From: Chloromonas sp. AAM2
Taxonomy: Eukaryota > Chlorophyta > Chlorophyceae > Chlamydomonadales > Chlamydomonadaceae
Reading direction: 5' to 3'
DNA: 64,000 nucleotides
NCBI GenBank assembly: GCA_004335635.1
Contig: QAXH01005510.1
Location: 19,833 to 83,832, forward strand
This document shows, piece after piece, positions 1 through 10,952 of this stretch. Both the position numbers and the translations under genes were made by a program. Positions within the stretch are counted from its first letter, which is position 1, and every line of letters starts with the position of its first letter. The notes beneath the pieces were generated by a model, which saw only the letters and a program-made list of their open reading frames with translations, ran no database searches and had not been told where the DNA came from.

Positions 1-247
1 GCACCAAGCCTGCCTGTTCGTGCCTGCCTGTTCGTTGAATGCTCCTGCGTCATTTCCCACTAGGCATGGCATGCAGTGGCCCTGTCATATGCGATCCTGC
101 TTATGTTTGCTGATCCATGTTGTTGTTGCTTAGAAAACGGCCCCATCAAATGACACAGTATGTGTGAGTTTAGTCCGTGCGCAGAGATCTGCTCTATCTG
201 CTCAAACATGGGCCAACCCACCCACACAAGCGACCCCCTGCACTCAC

Positions 248-3200
248 GTGCATGTAGTACAAGGCGTCCCTGAGTATGGTGGAGCTCTCTTCCGATGCGT
301 AGCTGGCGTCCTTCCTGAACCTCTGTATTTCCTTGCGCAGGTACTCCATACCCGACACCTGGGCCCTCAGTGAGGAAACCTCAGCGGACATCTGCGACGC
401 AAACAGGAAAGCGAACCGGTGGCATGGCTGGCGTCACTGGTTACTCAAGATGGGGTGTTATGCTGCTATCTGAGAGAGGACAGGTTAACACAGTAGGTTG
501 TGGCAGGAATCGAATCGGTCGCCGAAGTACCCGAAACCAATGTGTGCAGGGCTCAAAACTAAACTGAACGAAAACTGATAACTAACTGCTGGAAATCAGA
601 TTGATTCGAATATCAAACCCTGGAGCCAAAAGCTTTACCAAAAGCACGAGCCCTTGGGGCATACCTTGGTGTTGTCTTTGTCCAGTTCCGCATTCTCGGC
701 TCTCAGAGTGTGCATCACATCCTCATGCGTGCTCAGGTAGGCGTTCCAGATGTAGGCTAACACGCGTCCACGTTCGCCGCATTGAATCTCGACCTGTGGC
801 AGATCGGACGCACAAGCGCTTGTTGCGTGCTGTTTTCGGCGCCGCTGAAACCGTATTGAGAGAGGCAGCAGATTGTGACCCGTTCCGCAGCAAGCGCTCC
901 ACGTTCATGAGCCTGATGTCTGCTAGCCTTGCTCGATACAGTTCAAGTTTGTGAAGGGATTCAACTTGCATATCCCAACCACCTCTCACCTGGCGGATCG
1001 CATCAGCCATGCAAATCGTCGTCGCCACGGCGATGTTCATTGCCGCGTGCGCCTGGTCATGCGTCGGCGATGGCGCATGCGCCCTCTGCGACATTGACAA
1101 AATAAGTATAAGGAGTAAAATCCTGGAAGAGGACGCGTGCTGAAGCACCGTCAGGTTTCAATGGTCAAAACGAGCCTAATGGTGTGAGCCACTCTCGTAT
1201 CGCCTTGTTTGTCGTGCAGGTCGTATAGTGATGTGAATCGTCTTGCCAATCAGTTCTGGTGCGACACAGCTTGGTCGCCGAACAACGTGGGGCTGGTGTT
1301 TGCTGCATCGAACGCACTCACCTCTGCACTTCGTCTTGCCACGCTGCCCACGCCGTCCGGATTAGGATCAGGCTTTAGCTTCGGTGCCACGTTGCCTTGA
1401 GAGGCAGTCTGCACCTCGTCTGCGAGCCGCACATGCTATGCGATTTACGTAAATGCCAAGCTATTCGGTTCCATAACAGTACGGTGATCAGCGCTTTACC
1501 GTTCAAACCCGTTCAAACCCGTTCAAACCCGTTCAAACCCGTTCAAACCCGTTCAAACCCGTTCAGACCCGTTCAAACCCGTCCGAAGCCTCAAGCCTTA
1601 AGCCTTCGCGCACAGGCTGTCCACAACGCAGGACTAGAACGTGCCAACTCATCTCACGGCTTCGGTAGCATCGTGTTATCGGTCCTGATTACCCCCCATC
1701 GAACTTGTTTCATTTTGCAGGTAACTTGGTCCACGTGCGAATCTCCAACCTGGGATCTTCTCACCTTGCAGCAGCTGCACCAGATCTTGACCGTCCTTCC
1801 CTGAGCCCATGAACTTGGATGCTAGCGTGTTGGCCTTGCCTCCCTGTGTGGCTGAGAACACCCAGGCCTGCCCCAGCGGCCGGGAGCCGGTCCGCACACC
1901 AAAGATACCCTCGTTGAGGGCAGCCATGGCATCAGAACAGAGCGTTTGTAGTGCCTGAGCACGCCAAAGAGCCGCCCTACAGCAGCAACAAAAGCGGTAA
2001 CGTCATACACACACTGTCCTCTTACTCCTAGGGTGAAGGCACAGGTGCGTGACAAGAGGGCAGTCGTACTTGTGACAAATAAGGCAGGCAACAAACTCAA
2101 CGCTGTGTGGATTGACATGCGATACGTCAAGGTCAGCTTGAGAAGCTTGAGCATGGGAGGCTGTTGCGCCCATTGTTCCCAGATAGAACTGCACCTGTGA
2201 GCAGCTTTGAGTGGGTCCCTGAGCAGGTCTGCCAGAAGGCTCTCCAGCGCCATTGCCTCGTTCCGCCCGGGCGGCTTGTCCGAGGGAAGGATGATCAGGC
2301 ACTGGCGGCCCGAGCGGTCAACCACGGCCCCGGGCAGGTCAAGCACGAAGTCAGACGTCACAACAGGCACCTGCAGACAACCCGACACAAGCATGTCGCA
2401 ACACAAGCTAATGCAGACGCGACACACTTTGAGGCACACTCTGGGCCTTGAGACACGCTCTAGGCTTGAGACAGACACAGGTCGTGAGGCACACTCTAGG
2501 CCGAGAGACAGACGGATGATTAATGAAGCGTGTTGGAACACCTTGCACCGCCTTCGAATTCAGGCGTCGGCACCACCAGGGGCTGCGGGAACTGGTCAAG
2601 TCAAGGGCTGCAGGCAAGATGCAGTAACGGGAGTGCGATGCGTACCTTGAGCAGGAGTGACTTGCGGGTTATGGAGTGTGTGAGCGGGCCCAGGAGGGGA
2701 GACAGGGGCTGGGAGGTGCTGTCAGCACCTGCACCCTCCCCTGCCCCGACCTTCACAAGCTCCGCTACCGGGTCATACTGCAACCACACACGGACACGAA
2801 ATAGTACACGAATCTCTGCAATAGAAAGTGTACCCGCAACAGCAACACACTGCAACCTTGTGAGAAGACCTGGGTTTGGTATTCAGGCCTCGTGTGCATG
2901 GGCACTGATAGACAATCATCATGAATGCAGGCATTGTTTTGTCCAGTCCCAAGCAGTAGGCTGTAGGACAGCAGAAACAAGGCCACCAAGTAGTAGGCCT
3001 GACGATACAAAAGCGTGATGAATGCTGAGACCCCAGCACGGGCTATTGGACGGCAGAAATCAGGCCACCAAGCCACGCACCATGTAGCCTATGATGTGTT
3101 CAAAGTGGGCCAGGGCTGCAGTCTCCTTCACGTCTGAGCATGGTCGCCTTTTCCTGTTCTGCCCCTGCCGCAGCAGAGGCAGGCAGGAGGGGCTGGGCGG

Positions 3201-3848
3201 CTCCTCCTCCCACTGCTGCTGGGACGACTGGAGCGGGCGGTGGCCCGAGCCAAAGGCGGCTGCGGCGGCTGCCTGCGGGTTCAACCCGTCATAGGGCTGA
3301 CGGGGCATACCCCAGGGCACCGCCTGCAAAGTCAACAGAGCCAGTACACGTGTTCAAATGGCGTGATTGATACCGGATCACATGTGGTATGATGGATATG
3401 GGATGTTGGATGCAACTGGACTGCTAACATAGGATATATTACCAGAGACAAAATACTAACAGAGTTGTGCACAGGGCTGCAAAACGTGGCCAAGCCATAT
3501 TGTGCAACACTCAAACAAGCAGGTGGTGCAGTTAGCGACCATCACCAGCGCACATGGATGTATTGCCATGAGCCAGCTTGCGCAAGTATGCATGTTGCAC
3601 CTTGCCACCAGCTGCACTAACTGTACCTTGTCCGGCTCCAAAGCCGTCTCCATGGGCTGCCTGTAGGACCCTTCAGCCGTCAGCCCATCCCCCGCTGGGT
3701 GCTGGCCAGGTGGGTACAGCACTATGGGCTGTGCTGTGCTGCCACGCTGGTGCGCGCCCACCGCCAGGTGCTGCAGGGAGTGTGACCGGGAGACCTTGGC
3801 CACACCAGGGGATGGAGGAGCACGAGGCGGGGATGCGATAGCATACGT
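248..3848 (-). CDS. Unrecognised multi-exon protein with coiled-coil C-terminal part (partial)
   Basis: The exons read on the minus strand, in transcript order, are 3848-3627, 3323-3081, 2777-2646, 2370-2195, 1954-1765, 1419-1322, 756-665 and 391-248. They have canonical acceptors and donors. The 1954-1765 to 1419-1322 and the 756-665 to 391-248 junctions keep phase; other junctions (2370-2195 to 1954-1765, and upstream of 756) do not close, so exons are missing or misplaced there. A further likely exon at about 970-850 is rich in Leu, Glu and Arg. The N-terminal part is Pro/Ala/Gln rich. The middle contains a compact hydrophobic segment (VVTSDFVLDLPG near 2360) that may be a folded domain. 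The last exons (HTLRAENAELDKDNTK, then a 48-residue heptad-like stretch with LRKEIQRFRKDASYASEE) look like coiled coil. The 3' end lies beyond the left edge and the start is not fixed; it may reach about 4200. I do not recognise the family. Nothing seen argues for a mobile element. Confidence 0.5.
1501..1580. repeat. Tandem repeat, 10-bp unit GTTCAAACCC x8
   Basis: Eight uninterrupted copies of a 10-bp unit; the seventh carries one A-to-G change and a degenerate ninth copy follows. It lies inside the intron between the exons at 1765-1954 and 1322-1419 of the left-edge gene. The unit does not match a plant or Chlamydomonas-type telomere repeat. Confidence 0.95.
2426..2515. repeat. Degenerate tandem repeat with GAGACA/GAGGCACACTCT units
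   Basis: Imperfect units of about 20-30 bp built from gaggcacactct(g/a)ggcc, gagacacgctctaggc and gagacagac recur three to four times. The stretch is intronic in the minus-strand gene at the left edge. Units are diverged and no protein reading is supported. Confidence 0.6.
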
Positions 3849-6446
3849 CTGCGTGGCGATCAACCCAGATAACTAAATTGAAGTGGCGCCCCTTACTTGC
3901 TGTTGCAACACCACAGCATGCGCGTCATGTCACAGGCTTTCCCGTTTCCATGCAACACCATAGCCTGCGGCCCCAGAGTTGGTAGCTTGCACTGGTGCTT
4001 GTAATGCACTGCTTTGCACCAATGCCTGCATCTGTGGTGTCTGCACAAGTCTAGTGAGGCTGAGGCTTACTTTTGAGCGGGAGTATAGTGTCGCCTCACT
4101 GGCTGCGTTCGGGTGCACTGGGGGAAGCGTGAAATCTGCACCCGGCGGACTCGTGCACGCAAGGTCAGGCGTTACACTGGGGGCTGCCTGCCTACCACGC
4201 AAGGCCACAGGAGGTGCAAGGCCTGCACAGGACGATCAAGTGCATCCCAAACTTCACCTGACAATTACAGCTGAAGACACGCAGCCGACCCGGATGTAAG
4301 CATAAGAGTGGCTGACCATGGCCTTCATACAGAGCAGTTGTTGTTGTAGACGAGTTCAAATGTGTGTTTGTGATCATGCAGCTGTGATCAAACATTGCAT
4401 TGTGGCATGCATTGCAAGTAGAACCTCGACCAGGCCGGAAACCATGCACGGTCGCAGGCCTGCATGTGTGAATTGAAATCTGGCCTGCTGTGTAGATAGT
4501 GCCTACCTCTATGTGGCACATCGCCATGGTGAACACTGGCATGTTCAAGGCTGCGCCTGCCTGTCCCTCGATCCCTGGCTGAGAAAGCTAACGGTGTGTA
4601 TGCGGGTATAGGCAACGGCACTGCTGGATTTGGATGAACCAGGTAGGGTTGCCCTGGCCCAACAGTCTGCATGGTGGGGAGGACATGGAGGGAGTGATGC
4701 GCTATACTTCAACTGCATGGTCGGTACACGCTTCTGTCCACTGACATACATCCACATGGGTTCCAACCTTGCCTACATGATCCAGGATTGACTTTCCACG
4801 GGAAGTCTGTCGTACCGTCCATGTTTTGCATGGTGTGCACAGATGCATCGGAGCCTTCGTTGATGACCTACTTGCGCCTCCCGTGCCCTTCGCTTCGGAC
4901 CAGCTGCACCCTTGGCATCCAGCGGAGCCAAAGACAAGTCAGGGGCCGGAACTCCTCGTGGCGCCGGCATACTCAGGTTATAGCGGAGCAGTATATCATC
5001 GCTGCATTCGACAAGTAATCAATGAATGTAGGGTTCCAGGCTTTTATCTATCTTGAGTTGGACGCAGTGCGATACGCTTCCTGAACGATGCGCCACAAAA
5101 TCACTCCTCAAGGGCGAGTAAACGCAAGCAAGATGGGCGGAACCTAGCTGTTGTGGGCAACCGTTCCAACGATCACCGTACGCTCTGGATTGCTACAGCC
5201 TCCTATGCCTGCAGAGAGCCATGCCTGCAGCCCTGGCTGCACACACAGGCATCACAATGGCTGCACAATTGTTTCAGCCACTCAGGCAATGTTGTCATCA
5301 TGCAGGCAGGAGCCGCAAGCGAACGGGACGCATGGTACATGCAGCAGCCGCCTTGTGCATGTCACAACCGCCTGTCCAGGTGCAGTTGCCCCTATGCAAG
5401 CGGCCGCCATGCTTCCAAGACAGTCTGTCCAACGTTTTAGCATGGCAACAGGCCGTGCAGGCAAACATCAATCAGATTGGGGACAGCTTTGTAACGCAAG
5501 ACAATGGACCGAGTGCAGACGAGCTTCAGGTATGCATCAGCTAGCTGCTTGTTTGGAATCATCTCACAGTCGTGGACAAGCTCGCAGTCAGGACAGCAAA
5601 GTTCAGGCTTTCAAATGGCAGCAGTAGTTCACCATTGTGTAGGTCTGACCTACATGGGGTCGTGTCTGCTGTGCAGCGAGAAGTCGGTTGGGCTCTGGAG
5701 GACGTCATAGCAGTGAGTACAGCACGTGAGACCAATCACGTGGTGGTCCAGGCAGTTGGCGTGGGATGGTCGGGGGACATGCGTGGCAAGTTTTCCTGGC
5801 TATGTTGATCATACCTCAGATCCATGCCTCACATCCTCTCCAATTCATACCTCAAATCTTCTCAGCCATCCATGTCTTCGTACGAACCATGATGACAAAA
5901 CTCTCAGGCAGCCATAACCAGGCAGGCACGAAAAGACATGCAATCTGCAGAGCACAGTCTACATCCTTGCCTCTTGACACTGAACCCAAGCGAATCTAGG
6001 GCACTGTGCTGTACAGGAGGTGCAGTACCAGCCAAAGGATCCATGGGAGCCATGTGATTGGAGGCAGCTGCAGTCCACAGTCAAAGTCACTCAGCTCAGT
6101 CAGCAGGATGTGGGCCATTGGCAGCTAAAGCTGCGAGCGCCCGTACATCAGCTTCACAGCTGGTGGGCTCTGAGGCTCAAGGTGGGCAGAACTATAGGTC
6201 CACAGGCACCATAGTCATCAGTCGGGTAGGCCATTTCTCGTGTTACTGACACTTTTTCCGGCAGGTTCACCACGAAATGTAGTGATATGGCACATGCTTC
6301 ATGCTCCTGTTGAGCTATCGAGGAAATGTTACACATGCTATTCTTTTTCATTTTTACTGTGTACCACACCTGCTGTCTGCACCCTCCCACTCCACACATG
6401 ACCTATCTGCTCGTGTCGGTGTGCCGCTCGCACATCCTGCCCGCAG

Positions 6447-8540
6447 GATCGGGTGCCCTTTCAGTACCTCATCTCCACCGCCCACTGGCGCACCTTTATC
6501 CTCTCCGTGGCCCCCGGTGAGTGAGCGAGTGAGTGAGTGATTATCTTCTGCATCTGAATCGTCTGGCAAGTTGAACAGAAGATCGCTTACGCTGGCATAT
6601 ACAGCTTCATCATTCGCACATTGCAAAGGACTGCTGGTGCTAGGATAGAACCCCGTCATCACCTGGATTCGAACACAGGTGTGCTCATACCGCGCCCGGA
6701 GACCGAAGCCCTGCCTGACTTGGCCCTACAAGCGGTGCAGCACCGCCCGCACCTGGTTGCGCTGCCCTGGGTGGATCTGGGGACGGGCAGCGGGGCTATA
6801 GCACTGGGCGTGGCGGATGTGCTCTGGAGGCACACCAAGGTGAGAGCATGCATCCACTGCAGCTGTTGCATGGGATGATTCAGCGCATGGTAACTGCACC
6901 GCAACCCGCCTGGCGCAGACAGGCGTCACTTTGTGACTCCATTGTGGTGCTGTGCAGTCATGCCAGGCAGACGTAACGGATATCAGACAGTAGACTGGTA
7001 GTAAACAGCAGACTGTAAACAGTTGGCATTCGGATGTGTGGCATCAAGGAACTCGGGGGAGTGTGGGTACTGTAACGCTTTCTGTAAGCTCGCGTAACAA
7101 TAGTGGTTGCTTGGGTACGTGCTTGCAGGCACCCCGTGTGTTGGCTGTGGACCTCAGCCCCATAGCAGTGGCACACGCACAAGCCAACGTCACCGCTGCA
7201 GGGTTAGATTCATACGTTACCGTTCTATGGGGCTCATGGCTGGAGCCTGTGCACACCCACCTCACAGGCAATGGCATGTCACTCCAGCAGACAAGCACAA
7301 CACACAGCCAACAGTCTACGCAGCCTATTCAGCAATCAGGGCAGCAGCTAACTCAACTGCCAATCCAGACAACACAGCAGATTGAGTCACCTGGCCAGCC
7401 GCCAGTTGTGGTTCCTGCTCAGCACCTATCTGGGTCGTCAGCTCGGCAAACAATTCAGCAGCCTTGGCCTGACGAGGCCTCTGAACTCACTGGCAGCAGC
7501 TACACTGGTGCCAGGCAAGGTGGTTGGCAGGGCCCAGGCCTGCTAGGCGGAATTCTGAGCAACCCGCCCTACATTCCTCGGGCAGTGATGGAGGCGGGGC
7601 TGCAGGCGGAAGTGGGCAGACATGAACCTTGGACTGCTTTGGACGGGGGTCCAGGGGACGGCATGGACAGTCTGAAGGTGTGTGGCTGTCTGTGGTTGGA
7701 CGGCACTACAATGTACTGTGCTCTTGCAGCACGTCTAAAGGTGTAGGGATTGCAGTTCATGATGGACTGGTATGCTTAGCAACACTGTCCGCGACCGTGC
7801 TAAATTGCATGTTGGGCTAGATGGCATGTTAGGCAGGCACAGCACATGCTTCTGTACCATGCAGTGCATGCCAGCCTGACAATACGACACAGCTTGACTG
7901 GTTCATCAGCTCGTTGGATGTTGCTGTGTTGGTGTTGCAGTCCATTTGTGAGGGATCAGCCACGGCGTTGGTGCCGGGTGGTTTCCTCGCCCTGGAGGTG
8001 AGCAGGAATAGACTTCACCAGGCCCAGTTGTAAGAGGACTAGAGAAGCCAGCAGCACCTGTTTGAGAGTGTACCAGGTCTCAATCACTCAACTTCATTTC
8101 AGTCATGTCCAAGGCAATACAAGAGGGCGGTGGTGCTGGTCAAGAGCTCAAAGCAAAAAATTTGGCCCTTGGTTACATGACATACGGTGCCACGGTAGCT
8201 TACTGCACCACAAGCGCGCTCTGTCAACTACCCTATGTTCGCACACAACAAGTGTGTAGTTCTGTCAGTCTCATTATCATCCAGTCAGGTCAGTCAATGC
8301 TGGCCACGCTGTTTGATCTGAGCCCAATCAAAGGCCTGCTGTTGGCTCTAATGATCGCATTATACCTTAGTTCTGAGTGTAGCCTGTTCTTGCTTGTTCC
8401 TGCAGACAGCTGGTGGACAGCAGGCAACCCTTGTAGCAGCCCTGCTGGCACAGCTTGGCCGATTCAAGGATGTACAGGTCGTCAAGGACTGCTATGGGAT
8501 AGAGCGCTTTGTCACTGCAAACAAGAAGGAAGCAGTTTGA
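6447..8540 (+). CDS. HEMK: HemK/PrmC-type protein N5-glutamine methyltransferase
   Basis: This enzyme uses S-adenosylmethionine to methylate the Gln of the GGQ motif in class I release factors, here probably in an organelle because the sequence resembles bacterial PrmC. Exons 6447-6516, 6679-6839, 7129-7677, 7941-7997 and 8406-8540 join in phase and give 323 residues. Family hallmarks in order are the substrate-side block VPFQYLISTAHWRTF, then VLIPRPETEAL, the SAM-binding motif I VDLGTGSGAIALG, VLAVDLSPIAVAHAQANV, the catalytic NPPY motif (ILSNPPYIP, near 7555-7580) and a C-terminal LALETAGGQQ block. About 95 residues rich in Gln, Thr, Ser and Pro separate the SW(L/E)P block from NPPY; this is unusual. 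The N-terminal helical domain must lie upstream. A plausible exon ends at 5712 (REVGWALEDVIA, donor GTGAGT) and another ends near 6168 (DVGHWQLKLRAP), but the start is unresolved. A TGTAA polyadenylation-like signal lies at 8634. Confidence 0.88.
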
Positions 8541-8727
8541 TTTTCTCAATGCAACATGCGCATGGCTTCACACCAGCAGCAGGAGAGGGGTGATTCTGGG
8601 CTGTGCAACGGTGTCTCTGCGTTGCCATGTCGCTGTAAATTACACCTGACCTTGACCTTTGGTTGGCGACGCAGAAGCATCAGCGCAGGAGCATTGTCGC
8701 TATCGCATATGTTGCCAAGGCAAAAGA

Positions 8728-8807
8728 TGATCGGAGCAGGGTTCGAACCTGCGCCCTTTCGGACAGGAGCCTAAATCCTGCGCCTTAGACCGCTCGGCCA
8801 TCCGACC
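8728..8807 (-). tRNA. tRNA-Leu (anticodon UAG)
   Basis: The minus strand folds as a class II tRNA. The acceptor stem GGTCGGA pairs with TCCGATC (one G-T pair) and the discriminator base is A. A 3-bp D stem, a perfect 5-bp anticodon stem (CAGGA/TCCTG) around the loop TTTAGGC, a variable arm CC-GAAA-GG, and a perfect 5-bp T stem (GCAGG/CCTGC) around TTCGAAC follow. The anticodon UAG is complementary to 8771-8773 and decodes CUA/CUN leucine codons. The gene has no intron and no encoded CCA. A TTTT run (AAAA at 8722-8725 on the plus strand) just beyond the 3' end fits an RNA polymerase III terminator. It sits 188 bp beyond the stop of the HemK gene, on the opposite strand. Confidence 0.95.
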
Positions 8808-8809
8808 AA

Positions 8810-9340
8810 TGACCTTATCCAGAGAACACTCTGCGAAAGGGACGGAAGCAACCAGGATTCATACTGCTCATACACGCAGTTCGTCTTCTCACCATGGGCC
8901 TACTCTTCCTCTTCAGGCCAGGCTTCAGGCCGTCAGGGGTCCGGAGGCATGCTGGTTGGGTCGGTTGCTTAGCCTGTTGCTTTGTCTCTAAGGTCACCTG
9001 GTGACTGTGGTTGTATGCATCTCTCTCAGGCTGCTCTTGCTCGCCTCTACCATATGCTGTCTTGCTGTGCGGACCGCCTTCAGAGCTGATACCTCTTTCG
9101 CATGCCTGGGCCTTTCTGCGCTCTGCATCCTTGCCAGTGAGGCACTTGTTGCGTTGGTGCGATATGTGGCTATCCGCTTTTTGTCCTTCACTTGTCAGTG
9201 GTGCCCATCCCGTTCCGTGTCCTCTGACGGCTTCCCTGGTGTAAATACATATATACTTGTCATCACCAACCAACTTGATCTTTTGCAGATCGTTATAATG
9301 CATGCCATCAATGCGGCATTTGCGGACCCTTAGTCTCAAT
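8810..9340. repeat. Repeat-derived segment ending in the CTGACGGCTTCCCTGGTG motif
   Basis: No gene is supported here. A 174-codon open frame on the minus strand is Arg/Lys/Gln rich with no recognisable domain. The segment 9200-9256 is shared, with few changes, with 24596-24653, and its last 32 bases (9224-9256) match 13874-13906 almost exactly. All three copies carry CTGACGGCTTCCCTGGTG followed by an ATACATA-type simple repeat. At 24.6 kb the shared piece lies next to a decayed Ty3/gypsy reverse transcriptase, so this may be a fragment of the same element family. Confidence 0.6.
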
Positions 9341-10202
9341 CCTGTCTGTATAGGATGAGAGCCTATAGCATGAGAGCAGAAGATTCACCGTATTGTTGTT
9401 GGACTGCCTGACGAAAGATCTACGGGCATGTCTGAACGCCAGCATACATTTGTAATATGAGCATTTCTACGTGGATGATGGCTTACACCTGCGTACCATG
9501 CTATTCAGTATGGATCGCCAACCAGATTACTTGAGATGAACACAGCAAGCATATCTGGGCTTACAACGCGCGTGGACAAAACGTTGGCCCCACGTGGATG
9601 CAGCCACACAGTGGAAAGAGGAGGGTCAAGTTTGGGACTTGGTCCAACAGAACAGCTAGGCCAGAGTTAGGAGGTGCATAAGGAAATCTGCAGCAGCCAA
9701 ACAATGAACACAAGCAGCAAAGCACAATCACGGCTGTCTCACTCAAAAATCTGAAGCCTAACCCAGGCTCCTATCAGTCATCCGTCTGTCTTTTGATAGG
9801 CCAACGTCTGTCTGTTGAGGCAGCCCAATCTTGCTTGCCCGATACAACCAGACAGTAGGCCTGGTTTTTGCCATGCCACAACAGAAACGTTCAAGTCACT
9901 TGGTCATGGAATGCGACTCAGGGTCTGGGAAAGGAATGTGGTAAGAAATGAACTACCTGCAGCGGTTTCTCACCAATACTAGCATGGTGTCTTATGGGTG
10001 CTCCGCAGAGGTGTCTTATGGGTGATCCGCAGAGGTGTATCGCCACTCCGATGTTACTGCAAGCATCTGCATTGATGTCGTGCGAGCACTGCCTGCCTCC
10101 CGCCCGCACCACCAGTCTGTTTGCATGCCAGGCGGTGGTCCAGGCAGACAACCCTGCTTGTGAATTGCTGGCCTGGTTGGGTGCTGTATGGTACTGCTAC
10201 GC

Positions 10203-10204
<2 letters not shown>
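9341..10204. other. No gene seen (HemK/tRNA to DXO gap)
   Basis: This stretch has no exon with family similarity on either strand. It contains a short near-duplicate, GGTGTCTTATGGGTG(C/A)TCCGCAGA, at about 9987-10037, and leads into the GT repeat. Confidence 0.5.
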
Positions 10205-10271
<67 letters not shown>

Positions 10272-10308
10272 NNNNNNNNNNNNNNNNNNNNNNNNNNNNN
10301 NNNNNNNN

Positions 10309-10365
<57 letters not shown>

Positions 10366-10376
10366 ATGTGTGTGTT
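10205..10376. repeat. (GT)n microsatellite with internal assembly gap
   Basis: A nearly pure GT dinucleotide tract is interrupted by 37 N at 10272-10308, so the true length is unknown. Val-Cys or Thr-His open frames across it are artefacts. Confidence 0.98.
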
Positions 10377-10894
10377 GCTTGATTTATGGTTTGTGCTGGT
10401 TGCTTGTCACTGTATGTAACCACCTGCCACCTGTCAAGGAAAGGTTTTGTCTGCGCCAACACTCCTAGCAGCCAACGCCTTGCAGTCAAATTCAGCTCAA
10501 CTTGGTATGGTCACCCTCAACGACCATGCAACGAGTCAGAACTGCCACGTCCTAACGGCAACATGCAAATGACTTAGCCATGGTTGTATAGCGTTCCAGA
10601 CGTTGAGACCTTCCTGATAAGATGTGTCCAAAGTAGGGCGGCTTGCTAAACAAGCTGCAAATGGTCTCGGGGGGAGCGTCAGTAGGCCCTCATGGGCACT
10701 GTCCAACCAACGTCTCTATTCACTTGGCGGGTTGCTCAACATCATTTTCAACCTTCCTTCAAACATGGGTGGGCAAATCAATAGGCTCTCACCGATACTG
10801 TCCAACTGAGACCGGTGTCCGCTGTCAGACACGTCCCCCGACGCCCCGCCATCCGCCAGACTTCAGCCAATGTTCGACAACTCTGTCCCAGCTC

Positions 10895-10952
10895 AGGATC
10901 AGCGACACATGCCGGCATGCAGGATCAGCGAGGCATGCCGGCATGCAGGATC
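10895..10952. repeat. 26-bp direct duplication, AGGATCAGCG...GCCGGCATGC
   Basis: Two adjacent 26-bp copies (10895-10920 and 10921-10946) differ at two positions, and the first six bases of a third copy follow. The block abuts the stop codon of the minus-strand DXO gene, so it forms the start of that gene's 3' UTR. Confidence 0.9.

Noticed and set aside
1822..2541. A 239-codon minus-strand open frame read as one protein
   Set aside because: Only 2195-2370 looks coding; the rest reads through introns, and the exon at 1765-1954 needs a different frame.
6650..6690. GATTCGAACACAGGT resembles a tRNA T arm
   Set aside because: No acceptor, D or anticodon arms can be paired around it; it spans the acceptor of the HemK exon at 6679.
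8815..9339. A 174-codon minus-strand open frame
   Set aside because: It overlaps the dispersed repeat, has no domain and no splice context, and its composition fits repeat DNA rather than the codon use of neighbouring genes.
9994..10489. Long Cys-Val and His-Thr repeat frames across the GT tract on both strands
   Set aside because: They are translations of a dinucleotide repeat with 37 unknown bases and carry no coding signal.
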